DNA of 64,000 bases. Origin: Hymenobacter sp. BRD128 (lineage in GTDB: Bacteria > Bacteroidota > Bacteroidia > Cytophagales > Hymenobacteraceae). Shown here piece after piece: positions 26,502-35,427 of this stretch. Below the pieces are notes generated by a model. The model was given only the letters and a program-made list of their open reading frames with translations, made no database searches and was not told the origin of the DNA. The position numbers and the translations under genes are program-made. The stretch spans positions 248,001 through 312,000 of the forward strand of contig NZ_CP053908.1 in the NCBI RefSeq assembly GCF_013256625.1, in the 5' to 3' direction. Each line of letters starts with the position of its first letter. The first letter of the stretch is position 1.

Positions 26502-27770
26502 ATGAACGAGCGCATTCAGGAAAAGCTAAGCATCTTAGCCGACGCCGCTAAGTACGATGTATCGTGCAGCAGCAGCGGCGGCAAGCGCAAAAACGAGCAG
26601 AAAGGCCTCGGCAACGCCGAAGGCATGGGCATCTGCCACAGCTTTACCGAGGATGGCCGCTGCGTGAGTCTGCTAAAAATTCTGCTCACCAACCACTGCA
26701 TTTTTGACTGCGCCTACTGCGTGTCGCGCCGGAGCAACGACGTGAAGCGCGCCGCCTTTACGGTGGAGGAAGTAGTGGACCTGACCATCAATTTCTACCG
26801 CCGCAACTACATCGAGGGCCTGTTTTTAAGCAGCGGAATTTTCTCCTCGCCCGACTACACGATGGAGCGCCTGGTGCGCATCGTGAAGAAGCTGCGCACC
26901 GAGCATAATTTTAACGGCTACATCCACGTCAAGACCATTCCGGGCGCTTCGCCCGAGCTGATTCAGGAAGCCGGCCTCTACGCCGACCGTCTGAGCGTGA
27001 ATATTGAGCTGCCCTCGGAGCTGGCCCTCCAGAACCTGGCGCCGGAGAAAAACTACGCCGAGATTCTGACCCCGATGGGGCAGATTCGCGACGGCATTAT
27101 TCAGAATAAAGAGGAAAAGGCGCTGTTTAAGAAAGTGCCGCAGTTTGCCACCGCCGGGCAGAGCACCCAGCTTATTGTGGGGGCTAGCGACGAGAATGAC
27201 TTGCAGATTATCAAGCTCTCCGACTCGCTCTACCAGGGCTACGGGCTGAAGCGCGTGTACTACTCGGGCTACGTGCCCGTGACCGACGATGCGCGCCTGC
27301 CGCAGGTGACCCAGCCGCCGCTGGTGCGCGAGCACCGCCTGTACCAAACCGACTGGCTGATGCGCTTTTACGGTTTCGAGGCCGACGAGATACTCGACCC
27401 CGCGCATCCCTACCTCGACCTCGAAATCGACCCCAAGCTGGCCTGGGCGCTGCGCAATCGCCACCTGTTTCCGGTAGATGTAAACGTGGCCGACCGGGCC
27501 ATGATACTGCGCATTCCCGGCGTGGGCGCCCGCTCGGCCGAGCGCATTGTGCAGGCCCGGCGCTTTACCAGCCTCACGGCCGAGCACCTCACGCAGTTTG
27601 GCGTAGTGATGAAGCGCGCCAAGCACTTTCTCACGGCCAGGGGCATGGCGCCGGCTAGGTTAGGCGAGCTGAGCGAGCAGCAGGTGCGCCGCCAGATTTT
27701 ATTCGGGGGCAAGGCCACGCGCTCGGCCCTCGTGACGCAGCAATTGGATTTATTTGCCCAGGCCGGCTAG
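26502..27770 (+). CDS. Putative DNA modification/repair radical SAM protein (TIGR03916)
   Basis: 422 aa. The CxxxCxxC cluster-binding motif is Cys66, Cys70, Cys73 in NHCIFDCAYC, preceded by further cysteines (22, 45, 54). The radical-SAM barrel extends to ~300. Residues ~330-360 (ILRIPGVGARSAERIVQARR) form a helix-hairpin-helix, a non-specific DNA-binding element. The family is named for its frequent pairing with a TIGR03915/DUF4130 uracil-glycosylase-like protein. That partner is present here at 28584 but separated by two small genes. The chemistry is unknown; DNA repair or base modification is inferred from the fused HhH and the partner. Confidence 0.93.
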   Translation: MNERIQEKLSILADAAKYDVSCSSSGGKRKNEQKGLGNAEGMGICHSFTEDGRCVSLLKILLTNHCIFDCAYCVSRRSNDVKRAAFTVEEVVDLTINFYRRNYIEGLFLSSGIFSSPDYTMERLVRIVKKLRTEHNFNGYIHVKTIPGASPELIQEAGLYADRLSVNIELPSELALQNLAPEKNYAEILTPMGQIRDGIIQNKEEKALFKKVPQFATAGQSTQLIVGASDENDLQIIKLSDSLYQGYGLKRVYYSGYVPVTDDARLPQVTQPPLVREHRLYQTDWLMRFYGFEADEILDPAHPYLDLEIDPKLAWALRNRHLFPVDVNVADRAMILRIPGVGARSAERIVQARRFTSLTAEHLTQFGVVMKRAKHFLTARGMAPARLGELSEQQVRRQILFGGKATRSALVTQQLDLFAQAG

Positions 27771-27878
27771 GGCATTGGGCGGCGCGGGGCTAGCCTTGCG
27801 TCGAATAAAGTTGATTGGAACAGGTTATTAGTTGGTATTTCGAGTCAACCTTTCCCGTGCCTGTTGGCTCTTTCGCTT

Positions 27879-28259
27879 ATGAGATATTACCTGCTTGCCG
27901 CCCTTGGCCTCAGCGCCACTAGCTGCCTTAGCGTAGGCCCCGACGTATGCAATAACACGCTGCTCACGCCCATCACGGCCGTGAGCGGTCCCAAAACGAT
28001 TGCCATAAATCAACCGGCCGTCTACTCGCTCTCCTACCTGCCCGCCGGCGGCTGCGGCACCTTGGCCAACCTCTCGGAGCAGAGCTCGGGCAACACCCGC
28101 GCGATTGGGGTCAACATCAATTACGCAAGCTGCTCGTGCACCACAACTGCCGTACCGGCTCAGACCACCTATACCTTTCAGCCCACCCAGGCCGGCACGT
28201 ACTACCTAAAATTTTTGGGCAATAACGCCTACATCACCGATACGCTGGTGGTGCAGTAG
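27879..28259 (+). CDS. Small secreted lipoprotein
   Basis: 126 aa. ATG 27879 gives MRYYLLAALGLSATSC, a lipoprotein signal with lipidation Cys16. The mature part has six more cysteines (two in a CSC pair) and reads as a small Ig-like or C2-like beta-sandwich (AINQPAVYSLSYLPAGGCG, TYTFQPTQAGTYYLKFLGN). No known function. It lies between the two members of the radical-SAM/DUF4130 pair. Confidence 0.75.
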   Translation: MRYYLLAALGLSATSCLSVGPDVCNNTLLTPITAVSGPKTIAINQPAVYSLSYLPAGGCGTLANLSEQSSGNTRAIGVNINYASCSCTTTAVPAQTTYTFQPTQAGTYYLKFLGNNAYITDTLVVQ

Positions 28260-28322
28260 CCGCCCGCGCCAAGCTGCCTGTCGCGGTTGCGACAGGATTT
28301 TACAACTGGTTCATTTTCACGC

Positions 28323-28544
28323 ATGAAAATTACCCATCGCGCACCTGCCGACGCGTCGGCCTCTCTTTCTACCGCTGCCGAGCCCACCCTGGGCCTGCGT
28401 ACCGGAGCCGGTAGCCTCGACAAAGCGCCGCGCCTTTCGTGCTGCTGCCGCCTCTCCGAGCTGCTGCCCTTGGTGCGCCAGGTGCACGACGCGGCCCGCG
28501 CCGCCCGGCTGGCCAGCGCGTCACAGCCCGGCGTAGCGGCCTAG
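28323..28544 (+). CDS. Possible small protein with CCC motif
   Basis: 73 aa, ATG 28323. Ser/Ala-rich N-terminal half followed by LSCCCRLSELLPLVRQVHDA, an amphipathic helix after three consecutive cysteines. The stop codon is followed after 3 bp by an intrinsic terminator, which supports expression of a real transcript here. Composition is otherwise close to what a GC-rich random frame would give, so coding status is uncertain. Confidence 0.4.
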   Translation: MKITHRAPADASASLSTAAEPTLGLRTGAGSLDKAPRLSCCCRLSELLPLVRQVHDAARAARLASASQPGVAA

Positions 28545-28547
28545 CCG

Positions 28548-28577
28548 CCGCGCCGCCGTGCGGCGGCGCGGTTTTTT
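28548..28577 (+). terminator. GC-rich intrinsic terminator
   Basis: CCGCGCCGCCG and its exact complement separated by TG, then TTTTTT. It lies directly before the DUF4130 gene, so that gene needs readthrough or its own start signal. Confidence 0.85.
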
Positions 28578-28583
28578 AACCTG

Positions 28584-29513
28584 TTGAGCGTGAGCCGACT
28601 TACTTCCTTTCGCCGCCCCGAGGCCAGTGCGGCCGTCGGCCCGGTGGCAGCGCGGCCGCCGGCCCCCCCGCTGCACAACCCGCCCACCGATTACACCTAC
28701 GACGGTAGCTTTGAGGGCCTACTCACGGTGCTGTTTCGGGTGTATGACCGCCGCTCGGCGCCCGGCAGCATTCAGGTAGAGGGCGCCGCGCAGGGCGGGC
28801 TTTTTGCCCAGGCCGTAGCCATTGCCACCGACGAAACCCTAGCCACCCGCACCTGGGAGGGCCTGCTGCGCTTCATGCCCGAGCCGGCGCGGGCGCGGCT
28901 CTACCACGTTTTTCTGAGCGAAGACCCGGAGCGCGAATTGCTCATTTTCCGCTACGCCGACATGGCCCTGCGTGCCGGGCGCGACATCTCGGAAAACTAC
29001 GCCGATGCCACCGTGCGCCGCTGCCAGCGGCTAGCCCAACAGCTCTTCCGCGAAAAGCACCGCATGGAGGCGTTCGTGCGCTTCGAGAAGGCGCAGGACG
29101 GCCTGTTTCACGCCACCATCGAGCCCGATTTTGATACGCTGCCGCTCATTGCCAGCCACTTTACCAAGCGCTACGCCGACCAGCGCTGGCTGATTTTTGA
29201 CCGCAGGCGCCGCTACGGGCTCTACTATGACCTCACCCGGACGACCATCGTGGAGTTTGAAACCGGTGGGGCCAGCCCGCGCCGGGGCGAGGTTTCGGCC
29301 ACGGTGCTCGACGAGCGCGAGCCGCTGTTTAAAATCCTGTGGCAGGCGTATTTCGACCATGTGAACATCCCGGAGCGCAAAAACCTGAAACTGCACCAGC
29401 GCCACATTCCGAAGCGCTACTGGAAGTACCTGAGCGAGAAGCAGCCCTGCGAGCGCCGCTTCGAACCCATCAAAAACAAGCGCCCGCCGGAGCTCCCCGC
29501 GCTCCCCGGCTAG
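28584..29513 (+). CDS. TIGR03915/DUF4130 DNA-metabolism protein
   Basis: 309 aa from TTG 28584; GTG 28590 is equally possible and no ATG lies near the conserved N-terminus. The family start YTYDGSFEGLLTVLFRVYD is at residues ~38-56. Later motifs include the segment RFEKAQDGLFHATIEPDFD and, at the C-terminus, KNLKLHQRHIPKRYWKYL. Members are distant uracil-DNA-glycosylase-like proteins and usually sit directly beside the TIGR03916 radical SAM gene. Here the partner lies 0.8 kb upstream with two small genes and a terminator between. Confidence 0.88.
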   Translation: MSVSRLTSFRRPEASAAVGPVAARPPAPPLHNPPTDYTYDGSFEGLLTVLFRVYDRRSAPGSIQVEGAAQGGLFAQAVAIATDETLATRTWEGLLRFMPEPARARLYHVFLSEDPERELLIFRYADMALRAGRDISENYADATVRRCQRLAQQLFREKHRMEAFVRFEKAQDGLFHATIEPDFDTLPLIASHFTKRYADQRWLIFDRRRRYGLYYDLTRTTIVEFETGGASPRRGEVSATVLDEREPLFKILWQAYFDHVNIPERKNLKLHQRHIPKRYWKYLSEKQPCERRFEPIKNKRPPELPALPG

Positions 29514-29562
29514 CCTTAACTTGCGGCCCAAACAACGCTACCGCTCGCTAGGGCCGATTTTT

Positions 29563-30417
29563 ATGCAGACAACGCTGGTTTTTGGGGCCTCGGGCCAACT
29601 TGGGCAGTGCCTGGCGCACGTGGCGCAGGCGCAAAATATGAGGGGCCTGGTTTTTCCGCCCGAGGCGCAGGCCAACATCTTAGATATCAATAGCCTGCGC
29701 GCCTTATTCGAGCACCACCACCCGGCCTACGTTATCAACTGCGCCGCCTACACGGCCGTCGATAAAGCCGAGGATGAGGTAGACCTGGCCCGCCGCGTGA
29801 ACCGCGATGGCGTGGAAAACCTGGCTAGGCTCTGCGGCGAATTCAACGCCACGCTCATCCAGATTTCGACCGATTTTGTATTTGCCGGCACCGGCAACCA
29901 GCCGCTCGTTGAAACCGACGAAGCCGCGCCTCTCAGCGTCTACGGCCTCACCAAGCTGGAGGGCGAGCAGGTTATTCCGGGGCTAGCCAGCCGATATTTC
30001 ATCCTGCGCACCAGCTGGCTGTACTCCGAGTTTGCGGGCAACTTCGTGAAAACCATGCTCAAGCTGGGCCGCGAGCGCGACGAGCTGCGCATCATCTGGG
30101 ACCAGGTAGGCACGCCCTGCTACGCCATCGACCTGGCCGGCTGCATCCTGCACATCATTGATAGTCAGAGCCAAGCCTATGGTATTTATCACTACAGCAA
30201 CGAGGGCGTGACCTCGTGGTATGATTTCGCCACGGCTATTTTCGAGCTGAGCAACGTGCTGGTGAAAACGGTGCCCATCCGCACCGCTGAGTACCCGACC
30301 AAAGCTACGCGACCAGCCTACTCGGTAATGGATAAGAGCAAGGTGAAAAGAGAGTTAGGGGTAACTATCCCGCACTGGCGCGCGAGCTTGCGCACCTGCC
30401 TGGAGCGGCTAGGGTAG
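29563..30417 (+). CDS. rmlD: dTDP-4-dehydrorhamnose reductase
   Basis: 284 aa from ATG 29563. Last step of dTDP-L-rhamnose synthesis. Rossmann motif VFGASGQLGQC at residues 5-15, NCAAYTAVDKAEDE (~62-75), STDFVFAG, and the YGLTK catalytic Tyr/Lys pair. Extended SDR fold and normal length. The rmlA, B and C genes are not adjacent, so the cluster is dispersed, and a related sugar reductase function cannot be excluded. Confidence 0.9.
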   Translation: MQTTLVFGASGQLGQCLAHVAQAQNMRGLVFPPEAQANILDINSLRALFEHHHPAYVINCAAYTAVDKAEDEVDLARRVNRDGVENLARLCGEFNATLIQISTDFVFAGTGNQPLVETDEAAPLSVYGLTKLEGEQVIPGLASRYFILRTSWLYSEFAGNFVKTMLKLGRERDELRIIWDQVGTPCYAIDLAGCILHIIDSQSQAYGIYHYSNEGVTSWYDFATAIFELSNVLVKTVPIRTAEYPTKATRPAYSVMDKSKVKRELGVTIPHWRASLRTCLERLG

Positions 30418-30494
30418 GAGCCAGGCAGCGAAGCACGCCTACGAAAACAGCCGCGCGGCGCACTATCTTGGGCAGCAATTTCGCTCCTTACCCA

Positions 30495-30959
30495 ATGCCC
30501 TTATACCACCTCATTTACGAAAGCCGCGCTAGTCAGCCATTTACCGATGCTGACCTGCTGGAATTATTACGAAATTCACGAGACTACAACGCGCAGCACG
30601 AGCTGACTGGTTTACTGCTTTACTCTGCCGAAGGGCGTTTTTTGCAAGTACTTGAAGGGCGGCAGGCTGCTGTGCTGGCCTTGTACCAGCGCATCAGCCA
30701 GGATGTGCGCCACACGGCCTGCATGCTGCTATTGAGCGGGCCACTGGCCGAGCGGCGCTTTGGCGAGTGGCGGATGGGCTACCGGGCCACCCGGCACCAT
30801 ACCGACCTGCCGGCGCTGCTAGGCCATGTCGATACATCATCGCCCGACTTTTTGCTGCCGTTGCTGCCAAAGCTGTCTACGTCGCTGCTTGACCGGCTTT
30901 TCGACTACGTGCACCATACCCCCGCGCACGCTAGCTTAGATGAGTTAGTGGCTGGGTAA
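30495..30959 (+). CDS. BLUF-domain blue-light sensor
   Basis: 154 aa from ATG 30495. Residues 1-95 are a BLUF domain that binds FAD and senses blue light through a Tyr-Gln hydrogen-bond switch. Visible key residues: Tyr8 (LIYESRA), Asn32 (DYNAQHELTGLLLY), Gln51 (GRFLQVLEG), His in the DVRHTA turn, and RRFGEWRMGY at the end of the domain. The last ~55 residues are a short helical cap with no output enzyme, so signalling must be through a protein partner. Upstream TATCTTGG (30464-30471) is a near -7 element. Confidence 0.93.
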   Translation: MPLYHLIYESRASQPFTDADLLELLRNSRDYNAQHELTGLLLYSAEGRFLQVLEGRQAAVLALYQRISQDVRHTACMLLLSGPLAERRFGEWRMGYRATRHHTDLPALLGHVDTSSPDFLLPLLPKLSTSLLDRLFDYVHHTPAHASLDELVAG

Positions 30960-31002
30960 TGCTGTGCATTGGCTATTGCTGGCCAACTGGTTAGGAAGAA
31001 GC

Positions 31003-32205
31003 TTATGGCCGACCATAGCTGCGATGAATTGCTAGCGCGAGCGCCACAAATGCCCCGCCCACGATGCACACGCCGGGCCAGCCAAAGTGCATCCAGGCCA
31101 GCCCGCCCACGACTGAGCCCAGCGAGCCGCCCGTGAAATAGCCGGTCATGTACACGGTATTAAGGCGGCTGCGGGCCTCGGGGCGCAGCGAAAACACGAG
31201 CGTCTGGTTGGAAATATGGGCCGACTGCACGCCCACGTCGAGCAGAATGACGCCCACTACCAGCCCGGCCAGCCAGCCACCGGCCAGGCCCAGCAGCAGG
31301 TAGGCAGCCAGCGCTAATAAGATGCCCGCCGTGATGGCGTAGCGCGCCCCGCGCCGGTCGGCCAGGCCGCCGGCCAGCGGCGCGGCCAGCGCGCCCACGG
31401 CCCCTACTAGTCCAAAAAAGCCCGCCACATCGCTGCCGTAGCCATACGCCGGGCTTTCGAGGTAAAAGGCCAGGGTGGTCCAAAAAACGCTGAAAGCCGC
31501 AAAAATGCTGGCGCCCACCAGTGCCGAGCGCCGCAGCGGCGGCAGCTCGCGCACCAGCGTACCGAGCGACTGCATCAGCGAGGCGTAGGTGCCTTGAAAA
31601 TTAGGCTGGTCCCGGGGGAGGCGCCAGGCCAGCAGGCTAGCCAGCGCCAGCATCAGGCCGGCCGCGCCTTCAAATACGGTGCGCCAGCCCAGGTGCGCGC
31701 CCACGTAGCCGCTCACGGTGCGCGAAAGCAGAATACCGATAAGCAAGCCACTCATAATGCGCCCCACAATGCGGCCCCGGTCGGCCTCGGGCGCCAGGTG
31801 GGCCGCCATGGGCAGCAGCAGCTGCGGCACCGCTGAGCAAATACCCAGGAGAATGCTAGCCACCGCCAGCAGCGCAAACGTAGGTGCCAAGGCCGCGCCG
31901 CCCAGGCACGCGGCCGCGCCCAGCAGCATCCAGAGCATGAGGCGCTTGCGTTCCAGCATATCGCCCAGCGGCACTACCAGCAGCATCCCCAGCGTGTAGC
32001 CCACCTGCGTGGCCGTGGCAATGAGGCTGGCGCGGCTGTCGGACACGTGGAACGCGCGGCCGATGGCGGCCAGCAGCGGTTGGTTGTAGTAAATATTAGC
32101 CACCACCAGCCCGCAGGTGAGGGCCATCAGCCACACCAGCGCATTATCGAGCCGGGGCTTAGTGGCTTGGGCAGGAGCTAAATCGGAGGGCAGGACGTCG
32201 GGCAT
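31003..32205 (-). CDS. MFS transporter (NepI/YgaY-like)
   Basis: 400 aa from ATG 32205. Twelve membrane helices. GLVVANIYYNQPLLAAIG in helix 1 is the marker of this exporter subfamily, and the cytoplasmic loop 2-3 motif is VPLGDMLERKRLML. Members export purine nucleosides, sugars or drugs; the substrate cannot be told here. Its start region lies close to the divergently placed Gre factor. Confidence 0.88.
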   Translation of the reverse strand: MPDVLPSDLAPAQATKPRLDNALVWLMALTCGLVVANIYYNQPLLAAIGRAFHVSDSRASLIATATQVGYTLGMLLVVPLGDMLERKRLMLWMLLGAAACLGGAALAPTFALLAVASILLGICSAVPQLLLPMAAHLAPEADRGRIVGRIMSGLLIGILLSRTVSGYVGAHLGWRTVFEGAAGLMLALASLLAWRLPRDQPNFQGTYASLMQSLGTLVRELPPLRRSALVGASIFAAFSVFWTTLAFYLESPAYGYGSDVAGFFGLVGAVGALAAPLAGGLADRRGARYAITAGILLALAAYLLLGLAGGWLAGLVVGVILLDVGVQSAHISNQTLVFSLRPEARSRLNTVYMTGYFTGGSLGSVVGGLAWMHFGWPGVCIVGGAFVALALAIHRSYGRP

Positions 32206-32280
32206 GGCCGTTAAAACCCGGCGCAACCGCGAAAGTTGCGGCGTGGGCAACCCCACCGGCTAGCCCGCGTTCAGCCAGCC

Positions 32281-32802
32281 ATGAGCCGTGGATTTGTAAA
32301 AGAAGACGATGCCCAGGCGCCGCCCATTGTGCCGCCGCGCGCCGCGCTGCCGCCCGGCTCGCCCAACTACGTCACGCCCAATGGCCTGGCGCAGCTCCGC
32401 GCCGAGCTGGCCGACCTGGAAGCTGAGCGCGGCGCTGCCGAGGTAAACCGCGCCGGCAACGACACCGACCGCAGTCACCAGCTTTCCTTATTGCACGGCC
32501 GGCTAGCCTTGCTCACCGAGCGCATTGCCAGCGCCAAAGTCATCGACCCCGCCACCCAGCCACCCGGCGAAGTGCGCTTCGGGGCCACCGTCACGTTGCG
32601 CACCCGCCGCGGCGGCAAAGTGGGTTTTGAGCGCACCTTCACCATTGTCGGGGTTGATGAAGCGTCGATAAAAGAAGGCAAGGTGGCCTTTGTGGCGCCC
32701 ATCGCGCGGGCCGTGCAGGGCGCCCGGCTAGGGCAGACGCTCACCCTCGCGCTAGGGGCGCAGCCCGAGGAAGTGGCAGTAGTAGCGTTGAGCTACGCTT
32801 AA
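32281..32802 (+). CDS. GreA/GreB-family elongation factor
   Basis: 173 aa from ATG 32281. A ~25-residue Pro-rich N-terminus precedes NYVTPNGLAQLRAELADLEA, the start of the Gre coiled-coil finger (~28-95). The C-terminal FKBP-like domain shows VRFGATVTLRTR, IVGVDEASIKEGKVAFVAPIA and GARLGQTLTL. Gre factors rescue backtracked RNA polymerase. Closer to GreB-type proteins linked to nucleotide-metabolism loci than to canonical GreA. Divergent from the MFS gene. Confidence 0.87.
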   Translation: MSRGFVKEDDAQAPPIVPPRAALPPGSPNYVTPNGLAQLRAELADLEAERGAAEVNRAGNDTDRSHQLSLLHGRLALLTERIASAKVIDPATQPPGEVRFGATVTLRTRRGGKVGFERTFTIVGVDEASIKEGKVAFVAPIARAVQGARLGQTLTLALGAQPEEVAVVALSYA

Positions 32803-32811
32803 CTGGCTAGG

Positions 32812-33735
32812 TTATAGCTGCTTTTTGTAAGCTCCCGGTGTAAAGCCCTCGTGCTTTTTGAATAAAGCTTGGAAATAGGATAGGTTATTAAAGCCCGCCC
32901 GCAGGCACACCTCGGCCACGCTCACCAGCGGCTGCCGCAGCAGCCGCTTAGCCTCGGCCAGCCGCTCGCGCACAATGTACTCGACCGGTGTGAGGCCAAA
33001 CTCGCGCTTGAACATGCGAAAAAAGGTGGCCTTGCTCATGCAGGCCAGCGCGCTTAGTTTATCTACCGACAGGTTTTCGGCCAGATGCTCCTTGATGTAG
33101 TGCACCACCGCTGCGAAGCGGTGCGTGGTAAGGTGCCGGGCGTAGTCGTGAAAAATTAATTCTCGCGCCTGAGTTTGCATCAGGCGCACCAGCAGCTCTT
33201 GCAGAGTAAAGCCGGCTAGCACGTCCTTGGCCGCGTCGGTGGTGCGCGACACGGCCACCAGGCGCTCCAGAGTGCCCGTTAGCTCGGGCGTATTGGTGAG
33301 GTGGGCGTACTCGGGCCCGGCCAGCGCCCAGGGCGCGTGCGATTCGGTGCGCGGGTAGCGTTCGTTCAGTAAATCAACGGTTTGGCGAATGGTGTCGGGC
33401 GCGATAGCCACCGCCAGGCACTGCGTAGGCTGGCACAGGCAGGCCTCCGGAAAGTCAATTTCCATTAGCTCATCTTCGCCCACAACCACCGTTTCGCCGG
33501 GCAGGTAGTCGAAGGCTGGGCGGTCGGGCAGGTGCATCACTTTTTTGCCCCGCAGCATGGTAGTGAGGGCTAGCCCATCGAGGCGCAGCGGCACGCGCAG
33601 GGCCGCTTGGTGCGTCTCAAAAATATTCAGCTCAAAAGCGTCGAGGGCGAACACCGTGCGGTTTTCGACCAAAGAATGCAGCCGGTTTAGCGCCAGCGGA
33701 GGCACGGCGGCGGGCAAGTGGACGCGGGTGGGCAT
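32812..33735 (-). CDS. AraC-family transcriptional regulator
   Basis: 307 aa. The N-terminal ~190 residues match the AraC_N ligand/dimerisation type, and the C-terminal ~100 hold two helix-turn-helix motifs (ENLSVDKLSALACMSKATFF and VSVAEVCLRAGFNNLSYFQA, both partly shown). It is divergent from an aldehyde dehydrogenase, and the gap contains two identical 10-bp half-sites 21 bp apart, so it probably activates that gene in response to an aldehyde or alcohol. The effector is unknown. Confidence 0.93.
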   Translation of the reverse strand: MPTRVHLPAAVPPLALNRLHSLVENRTVFALDAFELNIFETHQAALRVPLRLDGLALTTMLRGKKVMHLPDRPAFDYLPGETVVVGEDELMEIDFPEACLCQPTQCLAVAIAPDTIRQTVDLLNERYPRTESHAPWALAGPEYAHLTNTPELTGTLERLVAVSRTTDAAKDVLAGFTLQELLVRLMQTQARELIFHDYARHLTTHRFAAVVHYIKEHLAENLSVDKLSALACMSKATFFRMFKREFGLTPVEYIVRERLAEAKRLLRQPLVSVAEVCLRAGFNNLSYFQALFKKHEGFTPGAYKKQL

Positions 33736-33766
33736 GAGTAGCTGAGTGAGGACTTACTAACGCAAG

Positions 33767-33797
33767 TTGCGACAATTTCGGCATTTTTTGCGACAAT
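33767..33797 (+). promoter_or_regulatory. AraC-type operator: two direct half-sites
   Basis: TTGCGACAAT at 33767-33776 is repeated exactly at 33788-33797. The 21-bp period equals two helical turns, the spacing used by AraC dimers (as at araI1-I2). It is located 32 bp from the regulator start and ~30 bp upstream of the aldehyde dehydrogenase -7 element. Confidence 0.75.
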
Positions 33798-33826
33798 ACC
33801 ACAACCCGAGATGCTACTTGCAAAAC

Positions 33827-33834
33827 CACCTTTG
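33827..33834 (+). promoter_or_regulatory. Aldehyde dehydrogenase -7 element
   Basis: CACCTTTG, one mismatch to TAnnTTTG, 37 bp before the ATG. No -33 TTG at proper spacing, as expected for an activator-dependent promoter. Confidence 0.5.
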
Positions 33835-33871
33835 TTCTATTCTCCCACCTAGCTAAATTTTCTCTTCCGTC

Positions 33872-35401
33872 ATGGCAGAAACCCTCGAAGCACCTACCAC
33901 CCTGGTGGCCCGGCCCCAGTTTAAATCGCACTACGACAATTTCATCGGTGGCAAATGGGTAGCCCCGGTCAAGGGTCAGTATTTTGACAACCCGTCGCCC
34001 ATCGACGGCAAGAACTTTACCAAAGTAGCCCGCTCCAGCAAGGAAGACATCGACCTCGCGCTCGATGCGGCCCAAGAAGCCTTCAAAACGTGGAGCAAGA
34101 CTTCGGCCACCGAGCGCAGCAACGTGCTCAACAAGATTGCTAATCGCATCGAAGAAAACCTGCCGATGCTAGCCGCTGTGGAATGCGTCGAAAACGGCAA
34201 GCCCATTCGCGAAACAACTTATGCCGACCTGCCGCTGGTGGTCGACCACTTTCGCTACTTCGCCAGCGTCATTCGGGCCGAAGAAGGCAGCGCTACGGAG
34301 CTGAATGCCACTACGCTGTCGCTCAATATTGACGAGCCGCTAGGGGTTATTGGCCAAATTATTCCCTGGAATTTCCCCTTGCTGATGGCTACCTGGAAGC
34401 TGGCCCCCGCGATGGCTGCCGGCTGCTGCGTGGTGATGAAGCCCGCCGAGCAAACTCCGGCTAGCATCATGGTGCTGATGGAATTGCTCGAAGACCTCAT
34501 TCCGGCCGGCGTAGTAAACGTGGTAAACGGCTTCGGCCTCGAAGCTGGCAAGCCGCTGGCCTCGTCGCCGCGCATCAACAAGGCCAGCTTCACGGGCGAG
34601 ACGACCACCGGCCGCCTCATCATGCAGTACGCCGCCGAAAACCTCATTCCGGTGACGATGGAACTGGGCGGTAAGTCGCCCAACATTTTCTTTAAGAGTG
34701 TACTGGATGCCGACGATGACTTCCTCGACAAGGCCATTGAGGGCGCGGTGATGTTTGCCCTGAACCAGGGCGAAATCTGCACCTGCCCCTCGCGGATGCT
34801 CATTCAGGAAGACATCTACGACGAGTTTATTGCCCGTGTCATTGCCCGCGTGAAAGCCATCAAGCTCGGCAACCCGCTCGACATGGAAACCATGATGGGT
34901 GCCCAGGCCTCGAACGACCAGTACGAGAAAATTCTGAGCTACCTCGAAATCGGCAAGGCCGAAGGCGCCGAAGTATTGACGGGTGGCGAGGCTCACGCAC
35001 CGGCCGACGGGGCGCTGGCCGAGGGCTACTACATCCAGCCCACGATGTTCCGGGGGCACAACAAGATGCGCATCTTCCAGGAGGAGATTTTCGGGCCGGT
35101 AGTGTCCGTCACGACCTTCAAAACTGTGGCAGAAGCCATCGAAATCGCCAACGATACGCTCTACGGCCTCGGCGCCGGCGTGTGGACCCGCGACGCGCAC
35201 GAGCTGTACCAGGTGCCGCGCGCCATTCAGGCCGGCCGCGTGTGGGTGAACTGCTACCACGACTACCCGGCCGGCGCGCCCTTCGGCGGCTACAAGGCCT
35301 CGGGCTTCGGGCGCGAAAACCACAAGATGATGCTGGCTCACTACCGCCAGAATAAGAACATGCTGATTTCTTACAGCGAGAAGGCGCTGGGCTTTTTTTA
35401 G
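33872..35401 (+). CDS. NAD-dependent aldehyde dehydrogenase
   Basis: 509 aa, normal length. Oxidises an aldehyde to the acid; similar proteins act on acetaldehyde (ExaC/AldA type). Visible: [20 protein letters not shown] (~residue 168), GlyxxxxGly in [10 protein letters not shown], general base Glu in [10 protein letters not shown], catalytic Cys303 in [11 protein letters not shown], and [10 protein letters not shown] (~405). The two Cys in CTC are typical of the subgroup that travels with DUF779. Followed by a palindromic repeat and then the DUF779 gene. Confidence 0.94.
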   Translation: MAETLEAPTTLVARPQFKSHYDNFIGGKWVAPVKGQYFDNPSPIDGKNFTKVARSSKEDIDLALDAAQEAFKTWSKTSATERSNVLNKIANRIEENLPMLAAVECVENGKPIRETTYADLPLVVDHFRYFASVIRAEEGSATELNATTLSLNIDEPLGVIGQIIPWNFPLLMATWKLAPAMAAGCCVVMKPAEQTPASIMVLMELLEDLIPAGVVNVVNGFGLEAGKPLASSPRINKASFTGETTTGRLIMQYAAENLIPVTMELGGKSPNIFFKSVLDADDDFLDKAIEGAVMFALNQGEICTCPSRMLIQEDIYDEFIARVIARVKAIKLGNPLDMETMMGAQASNDQYEKILSYLEIGKAEGAEVLTGGEAHAPADGALAEGYYIQPTMFRGHNKMRIFQEEIFGPVVSVTTFKTVAEAIEIANDTLYGLGAGVWTRDAHELYQVPRAIQAGRVWVNCYHDYPAGAPFGGYKASGFGRENHKMMLAHYRQNKNMLISYSEKALGFF

Positions 35402-35427
35402 CAGCCCGCAGTAGCGTGCAGCTACCC

